Of a DNA stretch of 64,000 bases, positions 1 to 10,036 are shown piece after piece. The notes beneath the pieces are model-generated. The model saw only the letters and a program-made list of their open reading frames with translations, searched no databases and was not told the DNA's origin. The first letter of the stretch is position 1. The number at the start of each line of letters is the position of its first letter. The translations under genes were made by a program, and so were the position numbers. Source of the stretch: Bacillus sp. NP157 (GTDB taxonomy: Bacteria > Pseudomonadota > Gammaproteobacteria > Xanthomonadales > Rhodanobacteraceae); the NCBI GenBank assembly GCA_018889975.1, contig CP076546.1:1240001-1304000 (forward strand). Direction: 5' to 3'.

Positions 1-1
1 G

Positions 2-52
2 GCCCGCAAGCGCCAGCGCATGATCCGCAACGCCAAGCGCCGCGAAAAGTAA
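2..52 (+). CDS. C-terminal end of an unidentified gene (partial)
   Basis: The window opens inside a reading frame that ends at a TAA at 50-52. The 16 visible residues are very basic (ARKRQRMIRNAKRREK). The gene lies upstream of the MoeB-like gene and on the same strand. Too little is visible to name the protein. A basic tail would fit a nucleic-acid-binding or ribosome-associated protein, but that is inference. Confidence 0.5.
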   Translation, partial: ARKRQRMIRNAKRREK

Positions 53-53
53 C

Positions 54-74
54 TGTAGGAGCGCGCCCGCGCGA
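54..74. repeat. REP-type extragenic repeat (taggagcgcgcc family)
   Basis: A tgtaggagcgcgcccgcgcga stretch sits directly after the first gene. The same core recurs at 1312-1334 and twice, in opposite orientations, at 24003-24065. Short GC-rich palindromic elements of this kind are known REP sequences in Pseudomonas and Xanthomonadales. Confidence 0.6.
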
Positions 75-147
75 TGCTCTGGCGGACAACGCCCCAGCGC
101 ACGATGCTCTGGCGGACGATGCCCCAGCGCGCGATGCTCGAGCGCGC
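71..147. repeat. 30-bp tandem repeat, about 2.5 copies
   Basis: Two 30-bp units (71-100 and 101-130) differ at only a few positions and are followed by a partial third copy (131-147). Each starts (g/a)cgatgctct and carries ggcggac...gcc, able to form a small hairpin. The array lies between the REP element and the start of the MoeB-like gene. It is probably non-coding, although one frame stays open through it. Confidence 0.6.
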
Positions 148-185
148 AAGGCAACCCGCCCGCGCCGGATCCAGGAGTCGCCCGC

Positions 186-1316
186 ATGCCCACTCCCACC
201 GACCGCGACAGCCTGCTCGCCGCATCGCGCTCCCGTACCCGCGAAGTGACACCCGCCGATGCGCTCGCACGGCAGCGCGCCGGCGCCCTGTTGCTCGACG
301 TCCGCGAGGACAACGAACGTGCCGGCGGCATGGCGGCCGGTGCCACGGGCCTGTCCCGCGGCTTCCTCGAACTACGCATCGACACCCTCGAGCCCGACCA
401 CGACCGCGAGATCGCCGTGATCTGCGGCAGTGGCGTGCGTTCGCTGCTGGCGGCAGGCACGCTCCATGCGATGGGTTACCGGCGCGTGGTGTCCGTGACG
501 GGCGGCATGGCCGCGTGGCGGGCCGAGGGCCTGCCCATGACGGAAGGCCAGCTCGATGCGGACGCGGCCGAGCGCTACGCCCGGCAGGTATTGCTCCCGC
601 AGGTTGGCGAAGCCGGCCAGGCCCGCCTTGCCGCCGCGCGGATCTGCGTCATCGGGGCCGGCGGCCTCGGCTCGCCCGTGTTGCTCTACCTCGCGGCGGC
701 TGGCGTCGGGCATCTGACCGTCGTCGACGACGACCATGTCGAGCGGTCCAACCTGCATCGCCAGGTCGTCCACGCCGACGCCCGGGTCGGCCTCGCCAAG
801 ACCGAATCCGCCCGGCTCGCCATGGCGGCTCTGAACCCGCGTACGCGGGTCGATGTCGTGGCCGAGCGCCTGGTGGCCGGCAACGTCGAGGCGCTGCTCG
901 CAGGCCACGATGTCGTCGTCGATGGCGCCGACAATTTCCCCGCACGCTACCTGATCGCCGCCGCCACCCGGCGGCTCGGCATCCCGATGGTCTACGCGGC
1001 GATCGAGCGCTTCAGCGGCCAGGCCAGCGTGTTCGACCCGCGCCGCGAGGACTCGCCGTGCTATCGCTGCCTGTATCCCGAGCCGCCGTCGGCCGGGGAT
1101 GCGCCGAACTGCGCCGAGGCGGGCGTGCTCGGCGTGCTGCCCGGCCTGCTCGGCATGGTCCAGGCCACGGAAGCGCTGAAGCTCGTGCTCGGCATCGGCG
1201 AGCCGCTGGTCGGTCGCCTGGTGGCCTACGACGCGCTCGCCATGCACTTCCGCGAGTTCACCCTACGCCGCGACCCCGCATGCCCCGGCTGCGGCAGCAT
1301 TGCGATACCCCTGTAG
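186..1316 (+). CDS. moeB: Rhodanese-MoeB/ThiF fusion, sulfur-carrier adenylyltransferase
   Basis: This 376-aa protein has an N-terminal rhodanese domain (about residues 18-118) with the loop CGSGVRS, Cys80 being the likely persulfide residue. A ThiF/MoeB/E1-like domain follows, with the nucleotide motif GAGGLGS at about 157-163 and two CxxC pairs (CYRC, CPGC) that normally hold zinc. The E1 family adenylates the C-terminal glycine of ThiS/MoaD-like carriers for thiamin or molybdopterin sulfur transfer. The rhodanese is at the N-terminus; in MOCS3-type proteins it is C-terminal. The TAG stop lies inside a REP element (1312-1334). No thi or moa gene is visible nearby, so the carrier partner is unknown. 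Confidence 0.85.
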   Translation: MPTPTDRDSLLAASRSRTREVTPADALARQRAGALLLDVREDNERAGGMAAGATGLSRGFLELRIDTLEPDHDREIAVICGSGVRSLLAAGTLHAMGYRRVVSVTGGMAAWRAEGLPMTEGQLDADAAERYARQVLLPQVGEAGQARLAAARICVIGAGGLGSPVLLYLAAAGVGHLTVVDDDHVERSNLHRQVVHADARVGLAKTESARLAMAALNPRTRVDVVAERLVAGNVEALLAGHDVVVDGADNFPARYLIAAATRRLGIPMVYAAIERFSGQASVFDPRREDSPCYRCLYPEPPSAGDAPNCAEAGVLGVLPGLLGMVQATEALKLVLGIGEPLVGRLVAYDALAMHFREFTLRRDPACPGCGSIAIPL

Positions 1317-1334
1317 GAGCGCGCCTGCGCGCGA
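1312..1334. repeat. REP-type repeat overlapping the moeB stop codon
   Basis: A taggagcgcgcctgcgcgcga core is present. The first TAG of the repeat is the stop codon (1314-1316) of the preceding MoeB-like gene, so the element borders or supplies the end of the gene. The core matches the copies at 54-74 and 24003-24065. Confidence 0.65.
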
Positions 1335-1356
1335 ACCCACGGACTAACGAACCACC

Positions 1357-1911
1357 TCACGGAACAACAGAATACATCGCCGCATCAATAGGCGATCCAT
1401 TAATTATCAACCGATTACGCAACAAACCTTCGAACCTGCCTCCAATACGCTCCGCCGCCTTCCGACTCGCCCAGTTGTCATGCGCGGCAACGATCTCGAT
1501 CCGCGTCTCCCCAATCACATCGAAGGCGAACCCCAGCGCCAGCTTCCCCGCGCGGGTGGTCAGCCCCCGACGCTGCGCCGACTCACGCACCCAATAGCCG
1601 AGGTTCGCGAAGCGATGCTGGCGATGGCGCTGGTTGATGCCCATGCCGCCGAGGAACCGGTCCGTCTCGGCGTCGACGATGATCATCTCGAAGCCATCCC
1701 CCAGCAGCCACGCCTGTTTGCACAGACGGATCCAGTCCTGTGCCGTGGCGACGTCGTAATCGGCGGTGCACCACTCCAGCCACGGGCCGGCGGTGGCAAC
1801 CGATTCGCGGACGGCCTCGGCCAGTGCTTCGGCGTCGTCGTCGCGATACGCTCGCAGGCGTACGACGCCATCGGTCAGGTCGCGCGGGTAGGGCACGGTA
1901 TCAATGGTCAT
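1357..1911 (-). CDS. GNAT family N-acetyltransferase (RimJ/RimL type)
   Basis: The 184-aa protein has RimJ/RimL-like GNAT features: an N-terminal VRLRAYRDDDAEAL strand-helix, a central NLGYWV, the acetyl-CoA loop RRGLTTRAG, and a late HDNWASRKAAERIGG helix. This family acetylates ribosomal protein N-termini or small amine substrates such as amino acids and antibiotics; the substrate cannot be told from sequence. It is transcribed away from folD, with only 49 bp between the two start codons. Length and motif order are normal for the family. Confidence 0.8.
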   Translation of the reverse strand: MTIDTVPYPRDLTDGVVRLRAYRDDDAEALAEAVRESVATAGPWLEWCTADYDVATAQDWIRLCKQAWLLGDGFEMIIVDAETDRFLGGMGINQRHRQHRFANLGYWVRESAQRRGLTTRAGKLALGFAFDVIGETRIEIVAAHDNWASRKAAERIGGRFEGLLRNRLIINGSPIDAAMYSVVP

Positions 1912-1960
1912 TGCCCATTAAATCACGGATAATGCACCGCTTTTCGCAGGCGAACTTTCC

Positions 1961-2815
1961 ATGACGGCACGCATCCTCGACGGCAAGCGCATCGCCCACG
2001 AACTGCTGGAGCACATCGGTCGCCGCGTTGCGAAACGCGTCGGCGAAGGGCACCGCAAGCCGGGCCTGGCCGTCGTGCTGGTGGGCGAGGATCCGGCGTC
2101 GGCCGTGTACGTCAAGAACAAGCGCCGCGCCTGCCAGCAGGTGGGCTTTGAATCCTTCGCTTATGACCTGCCTGCGGAAACCTCGCAGGAGGATCTGTTC
2201 GCCCTGATCGACGAGTTGAATGCCGACCCTGCGGTGCACGGCATCCTCGTGCAGTCGCCGTTGCCGCACCATATCGATGAAGACGCGCTGGTCGATCGCA
2301 TCGACGCGCGCAAGGACGTCGACGGCTTCCAGGCGGTGAACGTCGGTCGGCTGGCCTTGCGCCGGTTTGGCCTGCGCCCGTGCACGCCCAAGGGTGTGAT
2401 GACCCTACTTGGCCATACCGATCGCCCCGTGCGTGGTCGCCATGCGGTCATCGTCGGCGTGTCCAATCATGTCGGTCGTCCGCTCGCACTGGAGCTTCTA
2501 ATTGCTGGTTGTACAGTGACTTGCTGCCATAAGTTCACGCAGGGTCTAGATACCTTCGTCGGCCAGGCCGATATCCTCGTGGTCGCCGCCGGCAAGCCGG
2601 GCCTGGTCAAGGGCGAGTGGGTGAAGGAAGGCGCGGTCGTGGTCGACGTCGGCATCAACCGGCTTGAGGACGGGCGACTGGTTGGCGACGTGGAGTTCGC
2701 GCCGGCCGCGTCGCGGGCGTCGTGGATCACGCCGGTGCCGGGTGGCGTGGGGCCGATGACCGTGGCGACCCTGATGGAGAACACGCTGGAGGCGGCGGAA
2801 GCGCTGGATGGCTGA
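1961..2815 (+). CDS. folD: Bifunctional methylenetetrahydrofolate dehydrogenase/cyclohydrolase FolD
   Basis: A full-length FolD of 284 aa. It interconverts 5,10-methylene-, methenyl- and 10-formyl-tetrahydrofolate in the cytoplasm and so feeds purine synthesis. Visible signatures are the YVKNKRRAC segment (Tyr50, catalytic Lys54), QSPLPHHID, the D-G-F block, the NADP-binding GVSNHVGRP and the C-terminal [14 protein letters not shown]. Codons 2495-2551 are unlike the rest of the gene: about 12 of 19 end in A or T (ctt, cta, att, gct, ggt, tgt, aca, act). The reading frame is intact there. The purine genes guaB and guaA follow. Confidence 0.95.
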   Translation: MTARILDGKRIAHELLEHIGRRVAKRVGEGHRKPGLAVVLVGEDPASAVYVKNKRRACQQVGFESFAYDLPAETSQEDLFALIDELNADPAVHGILVQSPLPHHIDEDALVDRIDARKDVDGFQAVNVGRLALRRFGLRPCTPKGVMTLLGHTDRPVRGRHAVIVGVSNHVGRPLALELLIAGCTVTCCHKFTQGLDTFVGQADILVVAAGKPGLVKGEWVKEGAVVVDVGINRLEDGRLVGDVEFAPAASRASWITPVPGGVGPMTVATLMENTLEAAEALDG

Positions 2816-2854
2816 GGGCGGCGCCCTACAACATGCTCTGGTTTTCGGATGGGT

Positions 2855-2891
2855 TTGACACATTCCCTTGTGCTGCATTGCAGGGTATAAT
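2855..2891 (+). promoter_or_regulatory. Putative guaB promoter
   Basis: A perfect TATAAT lies at 2886-2891, 28 bp before the guaB ATG. A perfect TTGACA lies at 2855-2860, but the 25-bp spacing is too long for a standard sigma-70 pair, so the true -35 may be the weaker sequence near 2863-2868. Confidence 0.45.
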
Positions 2892-2919
2892 GGCGTGATT
2901 TACTCGCGGGACTAATGCT

Positions 2920-4374
2920 ATGCGCATCCTTGCCGAGGCACTCACTTACGACGACGTGTTTCTGGTTCCCGGCCACTCCACGGTTCTGCCGCGTGATGTG
3001 GATACTTCGACGCGGTTCACTCGCGGCCTTCGCCTGAACATCCCGATCGTGTCCGCTGCCATGGACACCGTGACGGAAGCCCGCCTCGCCATCACCATGG
3101 CCCAGAACGGCGGCATCGGCATCATCCACAAGAACCTGACGCCCGCACAGCAGGCCGAAGAAGTTCGCCTGGTGAAGAAGTTCGAAGCGGGCGTCATCCG
3201 CAGCCCGATCACGGTCGGTCCGGATACCTCGATCGGCGACGTCATCGCACTGACCCGCGCCCACAACATCTCTGGCGTGCCCGTCGTCGACGGTGGCCGC
3301 CTGGTCGGCATCGTCACCGGCCGCGACACGCGCTTCGAGCGCAAGCACGACGACCCGGTGCGCAACATCATGACCCGCGAAGAGCGACTGGTCACGGTGA
3401 AGGAAGGCGCCTCGCACGACGAAGTCCTCCAGCTGCTGCACAAGAACCGCATCGAGAAGGTGCTCGTCGTCGACGACGCGTTCCAGCTGCGCGGCCTGAT
3501 CACGGTCAAGGACATCCAGAAAGCCCGCGATAACCCCTACGCCGCCAAGGACTCGCACGAGCGCCTGGTCGTCGGTGCCGCGGTGGGCGTCGGTGGCGAT
3601 ACCGAACAGCGTGTCGAAGCCCTCGTGGCCGCCGGCGTGGACGTCATCGTCGTCGATACGGCGCACGGCCATTCGCAGGGCGTCATCGAGCGCGCCGGCT
3701 GGGTGAAGAAGCGCTACCCGCAGGTGCAGGTCATCGCCGGCAACATCGTCACCGGCGAGGCAGCCCGCGCGCTGCTCGACGCCGGCGTGGATGCCGTGAA
3801 GGTCGGCGTGGGCCCGGGCTCCATCTGCACCACCCGCATCGTCACCGGCATCGGCGTGCCGCAGATCACCTCGATCGACCTGGTCGCCACCGCCCTCAAG
3901 GGCGAGATCCCGCTGATCGCCGACGGCGGCATCCGCTATTCCGGCGACATCCCCAAGGCACTGGCCGCGGGTGCGTCCTCGGTGATGCTGGGCTCGATGT
4001 TCGCCGGCACCGAAGAGTCGCCGGGTGAAGTCGAGCTGTTCCAGGGCCGCCAGTACAAGAGCTATCGCGGCATGGGCTCGATCGGCGCGATGCAGCTGGG
4101 CTCGAAGGATCGTTACTTCCAGGACGAAGCCGACGCCGACAAGCTGGTGCCCGAAGGCATCGAAGGCCGCGTCCCGTACCGTGGCCAGATGCGCAACATC
4201 ATCCATCAGCTGATGGGTGGCCTGCGCGCGTCCATGGGCTACATGGGCACGGCCAACATCGAAGAGATCCACCAGAAGGCCCAGTTCGTGAAGGTGACCG
4301 GTGCCGGCGTGCGCGAAGCGCACCCGCACGATGTCCAGATCACGAAGGAAGCGCCGAACTACCGCCTGGACTGA
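2920..4374 (+). CDS. guaB: Inosine-5'-monophosphate dehydrogenase
   Basis: A 484-aa IMPDH, normal in length. It oxidises IMP to XMP with NAD+, the committed step to GMP. The N-terminus [12 protein letters not shown] is typical. Two CBS domains occupy roughly residues 92-205 and bind regulatory nucleotides. The catalytic loop [10 protein letters not shown] (Cys near residue 303) and the mobile flap region GMGSIGAM are intact. guaA follows on the same strand after a hairpin with a T-run, so the two may be only partly co-transcribed. A good -10 box lies just upstream. Confidence 0.97.
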   Translation: MRILAEALTYDDVFLVPGHSTVLPRDVDTSTRFTRGLRLNIPIVSAAMDTVTEARLAITMAQNGGIGIIHKNLTPAQQAEEVRLVKKFEAGVIRSPITVGPDTSIGDVIALTRAHNISGVPVVDGGRLVGIVTGRDTRFERKHDDPVRNIMTREERLVTVKEGASHDEVLQLLHKNRIEKVLVVDDAFQLRGLITVKDIQKARDNPYAAKDSHERLVVGAAVGVGGDTEQRVEALVAAGVDVIVVDTAHGHSQGVIERAGWVKKRYPQVQVIAGNIVTGEAARALLDAGVDAVKVGVGPGSICTTRIVTGIGVPQITSIDLVATALKGEIPLIADGGIRYSGDIPKALAAGASSVMLGSMFAGTEESPGEVELFQGRQYKSYRGMGSIGAMQLGSKDRYFQDEADADKLVPEGIEGRVPYRGQMRNIIHQLMGGLRASMGYMGTANIEEIHQKAQFVKVTGAGVREAHPHDVQITKEAPNYRLD

Positions 4375-4406
4375 CGCCGCCAGGCGCTCGCTCCAGGTGA
4401 CCCAGG

Positions 4407-4437
4407 ACGCCCGCTCGCAGTGGGCGTTCTGCTTTTT
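4407..4437 (+). terminator. Rho-independent terminator or attenuator between guaB and guaA
   Basis: Stem acgcccgct / agtgggcgt around a short cgc loop, with one mismatch, followed after three bases by gcttttt. It lies 33 bp after the guaB stop and 60 bp before the guaA start, so it may be partial, leaving some read-through into guaA. Confidence 0.6.
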
Positions 4438-4496
4438 GAAGGGGCTGCGCGCCATGTCGCGCGGTTCCACCGATTGACTCCTTGCAGGCCGCCACG

Positions 4497-6053
<1,557 letters not shown>

Positions 6054-6057
6054 TCGG

Positions 6058-6077
6058 GAACTCGCAGGGTCGAGTTC
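6058..6077 (+). terminator. Hairpin after guaA
   Basis: A perfect stem gaactcg / cgagttc closes a 6-base loop immediately after the guaA stop codon and is followed by only a short pyrimidine tract (tctcc). It is a plausible but weak intrinsic terminator. Confidence 0.4.
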
Positions 6078-6102
6078 TCTCCGAACCGCACCAATAAAAG
6101 CC

Positions 6103-6132
6103 GGGCATAATCGTATTTTTCCAAATATGCCC
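6103..6132. promoter_or_regulatory. Inverted repeat gggcata / tatgccc upstream of fic
   Basis: Seven-base perfect arms at 6103-6109 and 6126-6132 flank an AT-rich 16-bp centre containing a T-run. A cataat at 6106-6111 could serve as a -10 box. The element could be an operator or an RNA hairpin; the data do not decide. Confidence 0.35.
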
Positions 6133-6135
6133 TTT

Positions 6136-6197
6136 CCTAATCGATTTGATGCAGGTCTAATCGCTTTAAGACGATTTCCTGCGTTTCTAATCGATTT
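6136..6197 (+). promoter_or_regulatory. Three phased ctaatcg(a/c)ttt boxes before fic
   Basis: The sequence (c/t)ctaatcg(a/c)ttt occurs at 6136-6147, 6156-6167 and 6186-6197, always in the same orientation. The spacings are 20 and 30 bp, close to two and three DNA turns, so a bound protein would sit on one face of the helix. The last box ends 32 bp before the fic ATG. It looks like an operator array; the cognate protein is unknown. Confidence 0.5.
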
Positions 6198-6229
6198 TGC
6201 GCGGCACGCGCCGTGCAGGCTGAGGTGGC

Positions 6230-7789
6230 ATGAACACGTTTCCGGTCGACGGCATTGGCGCGGCGTGGTTGGCCCGGACGTACCAGGTCGCGCCACTGGC
6301 GCGTCTTCCCGTCGTCAGTCAGGTGGGCACCCGTCGTGCAACGGAAACCACGGATGGCTTTCGGCTCGAGACCTACGTTGAGTCGATGCGACCGCCGGAC
6401 GAGCCGGCGGCGCACCTGCAGTTCCATCTGCGGCACGAAGTACCACACCTCGAATTCCTGGCACGCCTGTTCCAGGCGACGGGCCCGTCGATGGTGCAGT
6501 CGTGGGTGGACGCCGAGGCCACGGGTCAGTACGCGAGGCGGGCGGCGTTCCTCTATGAATGGCTGACGGGGGAAAGCCTCCAGGTACCCGCGCGCCTGGG
6601 TGGCAATTACGTTGACGCGCTCGACGCCGCCAAGCTGGTCACTGCGTCGCCCGATCGGATACGTAAGGTCGCGCGCTGGCGGATAAACGACAACCTGCCT
6701 GGCACGCCGTTCTTCAGCCCGACCATCGTCAAGACCGACGCCACGGTCCAGGCGGCCCAGCTCGACATTGCAGGCCTGCTTGGCCAGCTGACCGCCGAAT
6801 TCGGCGAAGACTTGCTGATGCGTGCCGCAAGCTGGCTGACACTTCGCGAAAGCAAGGCCAGCTTCGCGATCGAGGGCGAGGCGGATCAGTCTTCACGCGT
6901 GCAGCGATTCGCTGACGTGATGGCACGTCGGACCGGAGAAGGGGAGGTTCCCTTGAGCGAGGCGCGCCTGGCTGAGCTTCAAGGCGACATCCTGGGCGAC
7001 AGGACGACGGTGACTCGACTGGGTTTACGTCAATCGCCGGTCTTCGTCGGCGAAACGTTTCGTTTCGAAGAAGTGGTGCACTACGTGGCACCGCCGGCGT
7101 CGGATCTCGGGTCGATGCTCGCAGGCTTGTCCGAGTTCCTGCATCGCACGGAAGGGCAGTCGCCGGTGATGCGCAGCGCCGTTACCGCGTTCGGCTTCGT
7201 CTATATCCACCCGCTCGCGGATGGCAATGGCCGCGTCCACCGCTTCCTCATCAACGACGTCTTGCGCCGTGACGGGGTCGTGCCACCTCCCGTCATCCTC
7301 CCCGTTTCGGCGGCGATTACCGATGACTCGGCCGAGCGCAAGGCTTATGACGGAGCGCTGGACACCGTGTCCCGGCCGCTTATGGAAGCCGTTCGGAGAA
7401 ACGTGTCTTTCGAAGACCATCAGCATATGTACCCGGACGGGGTCGTCTCGAACTTCCGCTTTTCTGGCGATGCGATCGCCAGGCCCGCGTGGCGGTTTCC
7501 TGACCTCGGGGCCCATGTTCGTTTTCTGTCCGGCATTCTCCGCAGGACGATTACCGAACAGATGCATGACGAGTCGCTCTACCTGCGTCGCCATGGGCGC
7601 GCGCGCGTCGCCATCAAGCAGGTGGTGGAAATGCCGGATGCCCAGGCAGACCGCATCCTGCGATCCATCGAGCAGAACAAGGGACAGCTCAGCAACGTGC
7701 TTGCGAAGGAGATGCCCCTGCTCAAGACGGCGGGCGTATGGGACGCGTTGGTCGACGCGGTTACGTCGGCGCTCGATGGCGATTCGTGA
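6230..7789 (+). CDS. Fic/DOC family protein, class II, probable AMPylator
   Basis: A 519-aa protein with a complete Fic core HPLADGNGRVHR (catalytic His327), the family motif HPFx(D/E)GNGRxxR. About 110 residues earlier lies SFAIEGE (Ser211-Glu215), matching the inhibitory helix (S/T)xxxE(G/N). This places it among self-inhibited class II Fic proteins, which move AMP from ATP onto protein hydroxyls once the glutamate is released. The C-terminal part (about 410-510) has a helical segment with KQVVEMPDAQADRILRS that may be winged-helix-like. No separate antitoxin gene is adjacent. GAGG lies 4 bp before the ATG. It sits directly behind guaA with a repeat-rich leader and may be a remnant of an integrated element. 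Confidence 0.85.
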   Translation: MNTFPVDGIGAAWLARTYQVAPLARLPVVSQVGTRRATETTDGFRLETYVESMRPPDEPAAHLQFHLRHEVPHLEFLARLFQATGPSMVQSWVDAEATGQYARRAAFLYEWLTGESLQVPARLGGNYVDALDAAKLVTASPDRIRKVARWRINDNLPGTPFFSPTIVKTDATVQAAQLDIAGLLGQLTAEFGEDLLMRAASWLTLRESKASFAIEGEADQSSRVQRFADVMARRTGEGEVPLSEARLAELQGDILGDRTTVTRLGLRQSPVFVGETFRFEEVVHYVAPPASDLGSMLAGLSEFLHRTEGQSPVMRSAVTAFGFVYIHPLADGNGRVHRFLINDVLRRDGVVPPPVILPVSAAITDDSAERKAYDGALDTVSRPLMEAVRRNVSFEDHQHMYPDGVVSNFRFSGDAIARPAWRFPDLGAHVRFLSGILRRTITEQMHDESLYLRRHGRARVAIKQVVEMPDAQADRILRSIEQNKGQLSNVLAKEMPLLKTAGVWDALVDAVTSALDGDS

Positions 7790-7799
7790 CGCGGCGTCT

Positions 7800-7824
7800 C
7801 CCAGGATGTTGCTTTCGTCCTGGG
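7800..7824. terminator. Hairpin between convergent fic and araC genes
   Basis: Perfect arms cccagga / tcctggg flank an 11-base loop containing a short T-run, in the 38-bp space between two convergent stops. It could act as a bidirectional terminator, although no U-tract follows the stem. Confidence 0.45.
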
Positions 7825-7827
7825 TCG

Positions 7828-8772
7828 CTAGGGATCGATAGCATCGGGCTCCGGCTGTGCCCGTGCCGCGAGCCGGAACGCCCTCGGTGACTCGCCCGTT
7901 GCGCGCTTGAATGCCGTGCTGAACGCGCTTTCCGAGCCGTAGCCCAGCTCGTCCGCGAGGGCGGCCACGCTGGTCTTGCCCTCGCGCAACGCGCGTGTCG
8001 CGAGGTGCATGCGCCATGCGCCGAGATAGGCCAGCGGCGTGCTGCCCGCCACGTCGCGGAAGCGATTGGCGAAGGTCGTGCGCGACATGGCGCATGCCTG
8101 CGCCAGCTCCTCCAGGCCCCATGCGCGTGCGGGTTCGGCGTGCATCAGGCGCAGGGCGGGCGCGATGCGCGGATCGCCGAGCGCACGCAGCCAGCCGGCA
8201 GGCATCGGGCCCGAGGTCTGCAGGTGCGCGCGCAGGATCTGGATGAACAGTAACTGGGCCAACTGGGCCGAGGCGAGCTGCGTGCCCGGCTGCTCGGTGC
8301 GTCGTTCCGCGACGAGTTCGGCAAGCAACCAGCGAAACGACGTCGCCTGGGGCGAGTCCGCCGGTACGTGGATCCAGGCAGGAAGGACGTCCGCCAGCAG
8401 GCGCCCGCTGGCAGGATCGAGCTTCACGTGGCCGCCGATGTGGGCGAAGTCGGCACCGTCTCCGAGCATCGCCACGCTCTTCCCGGAACCCGAGAACACC
8501 GCCATCGCGTCGGCAGGCGGGAGCGCCAGGTCGCTGGCCAGCACCAGGCGCCGTGGGGCCGTGATCAGTCCGACATCGCCCGTGCCGAACCATGCAGGCT
8601 CTGCTTCGCCCTCGATGCGCACCCAGCAGCCGCCTTTGACCACGGCGAAGAACTTGATGCTGGACGGTGGCGGGAAGGCGATCGACCAGGGGCCGCCCGC
8701 GGAGAATCCGCCGGTGACCAGCGATTCCGCCTGGGTGAACCTGAGGATGTCGGAGAACGGGTCGGCACTCAT
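7828..8772 (-). CDS. AraC family transcriptional regulator (cupin N-terminus)
   Basis: About 314 aa from the ATG at 8772; a TTG at 8790 would add six residues. The N-terminal half resembles the AraC-associated cupin (GGFSAGGPWSIAFPPPSSIKFF, then a GxCWVRIEGEAEP strand). The C-terminal hundred residues form the double helix-turn-helix domain (CAMSRTTFANRFRD and ELGYGSESAFSTAFKRATG). It is divergent from an NAD-dependent epimerase/reductase gene with a 99-bp spacer, the usual arrangement for a regulator and its target. The effector is unknown. Confidence 0.85.
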   Translation of the reverse strand: MSADPFSDILRFTQAESLVTGGFSAGGPWSIAFPPPSSIKFFAVVKGGCWVRIEGEAEPAWFGTGDVGLITAPRRLVLASDLALPPADAMAVFSGSGKSVAMLGDGADFAHIGGHVKLDPASGRLLADVLPAWIHVPADSPQATSFRWLLAELVAERRTEQPGTQLASAQLAQLLFIQILRAHLQTSGPMPAGWLRALGDPRIAPALRLMHAEPARAWGLEELAQACAMSRTTFANRFRDVAGSTPLAYLGAWRMHLATRALREGKTSVAALADELGYGSESAFSTAFKRATGESPRAFRLAARAQPEPDAIDP

Positions 8773-8871
8773 GGCTGTACTCGCGAGCAAGTAACACGCA
8801 CTCTATCGCATTCAAAGTACCGTTCGCGCTGCCTAACCTTGTCGCATCCCCACACCGACAGGTTCCAGACC

Positions 8872-9900
8872 ATGGCAAACGAACGCGTCCTCGTCACCGG
8901 CGGCACCGGCTTCATCGCCCAGCACTGCATGGTGGCGTTGCTTCAGAAGGGCTACACCGTCCGCACCACTGTCCGCTCGCTGCAACGCGAGGACGAGGTG
9001 CGTGGGCACCTGCACACGGCGGGGGTCGATGCCGGCGAACGGCTTTCCTTCGTCCGTGCCGACCTCGGCGACGACGCGGGCTGGGCCGATGCCGTCGCGG
9101 GCTGCGCGTACGTCATCCATGGCGCCTCGCCGACGCCGTCGGGCGACCAGGTGACCGAAGACGAATGGGTCCGCCCGGCGGTGGACGGCAACCTGCGGGT
9201 GCTCAGGGCGGCACGGGCGGCCGGGGTCAAGCGGGTCGTGTTGACCTCCGCCTTCGGCGCCATTGGCGCAGGGCACAAGGCCAGCCACCGCCGACCGTTC
9301 GACGAGACGGACTGGAGCGATATCAGCGGCGACGTCTGGCTGTACCAGAAGTCGAAGACGCTGGCGGAGCGCGCGGCGTGGGACTTCATTGCGCGCGAAG
9401 GCGAGGGCCTTGAGCTGTCGGCGGTGAACCCGACAGCCGTGATGGGCCCCGTGCTCGGCGCCGACTATTCCCATTCGATCCGTCTCATCAAGAACCTGCT
9501 CGAAGGCCAGCAGGGCGTACCGCGGATCAACTCGGGATTCGTCGACGTGCGCGACGTCGCGGACCTGCACCTGCGCGCCATGGTCGATCCGGCGGCCGCC
9601 GGCGAGCGCTTCGTCGCCACCGCGGGCGAGAGCCTGTGGCTCGTAGACGTCGCCAGGATCCTGCGCGAACGGATGGGGCCGGTCGCCGCGAAGGTCACCG
9701 ATCGCGTCCTGCCGAACTGGGTGGTCCGGATGGCTGCGAAGACCACCCCCGCGATTCGCTCGACGCTGCCGCTGCTCGGCATGGATCTCAATGTCACCGC
9801 GGCGAAGGCTGAGCGTATCCTCGGATGGACGCCGCGCTCGCGCGAAGACGTCATCGTCGCCACCGCGGAGAGCCTGGTGCGGCTTGGTCTTATCGCTTGA
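8872..9900 (+). CDS. NAD-dependent epimerase/dehydratase, dihydroflavonol-reductase-like
   Basis: A 342-aa extended short-chain dehydrogenase. The Rossmann motif GGTGFIA is at residues 10-16, a Ser-rich strand VVLTSAFGAIG follows, and the catalytic YxxxK appears as YQKSK. NPTAVMGPVLG is typical of the 4-dihydroflavonol/aldehyde reductase branch (extended SDRs that reduce carbonyls with NADPH). The start ATG is preceded by aggttccagacc. It is divergent from the AraC regulator at 7828-8772, which probably controls it. The natural substrate is not predictable. Confidence 0.85.
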   Translation: MANERVLVTGGTGFIAQHCMVALLQKGYTVRTTVRSLQREDEVRGHLHTAGVDAGERLSFVRADLGDDAGWADAVAGCAYVIHGASPTPSGDQVTEDEWVRPAVDGNLRVLRAARAAGVKRVVLTSAFGAIGAGHKASHRRPFDETDWSDISGDVWLYQKSKTLAERAAWDFIAREGEGLELSAVNPTAVMGPVLGADYSHSIRLIKNLLEGQQGVPRINSGFVDVRDVADLHLRAMVDPAAAGERFVATAGESLWLVDVARILRERMGPVAAKVTDRVLPNWVVRMAAKTTPAIRSTLPLLGMDLNVTAAKAERILGWTPRSREDVIVATAESLVRLGLIA

Positions 9901-10036
9901 GCGCCGCGCTCGGCGGCTCTCACGCCTATCGCCCGCGGCCTACGTTCCCGTTCGGAACTCACCGACATCGCGGGCGAATGTCGCGCGTCAACATCCTCGA
10001 GGAGATTGGCGCGCGACGGCGTGCGGGAGTAAATCC

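Noticed and set aside
74-1597. Long plus-strand open frame overlapping the MoeB-like gene
   Set aside because: It is an arginine-rich shadow of the true frame (186-1316) in high-GC DNA; no domain is visible.
2467-4470. 667-codon minus-strand frame opposite folD and guaB
   Set aside because: His/Asp/Arg-rich antisense shadow of guaB; guaB is full length with all motifs.
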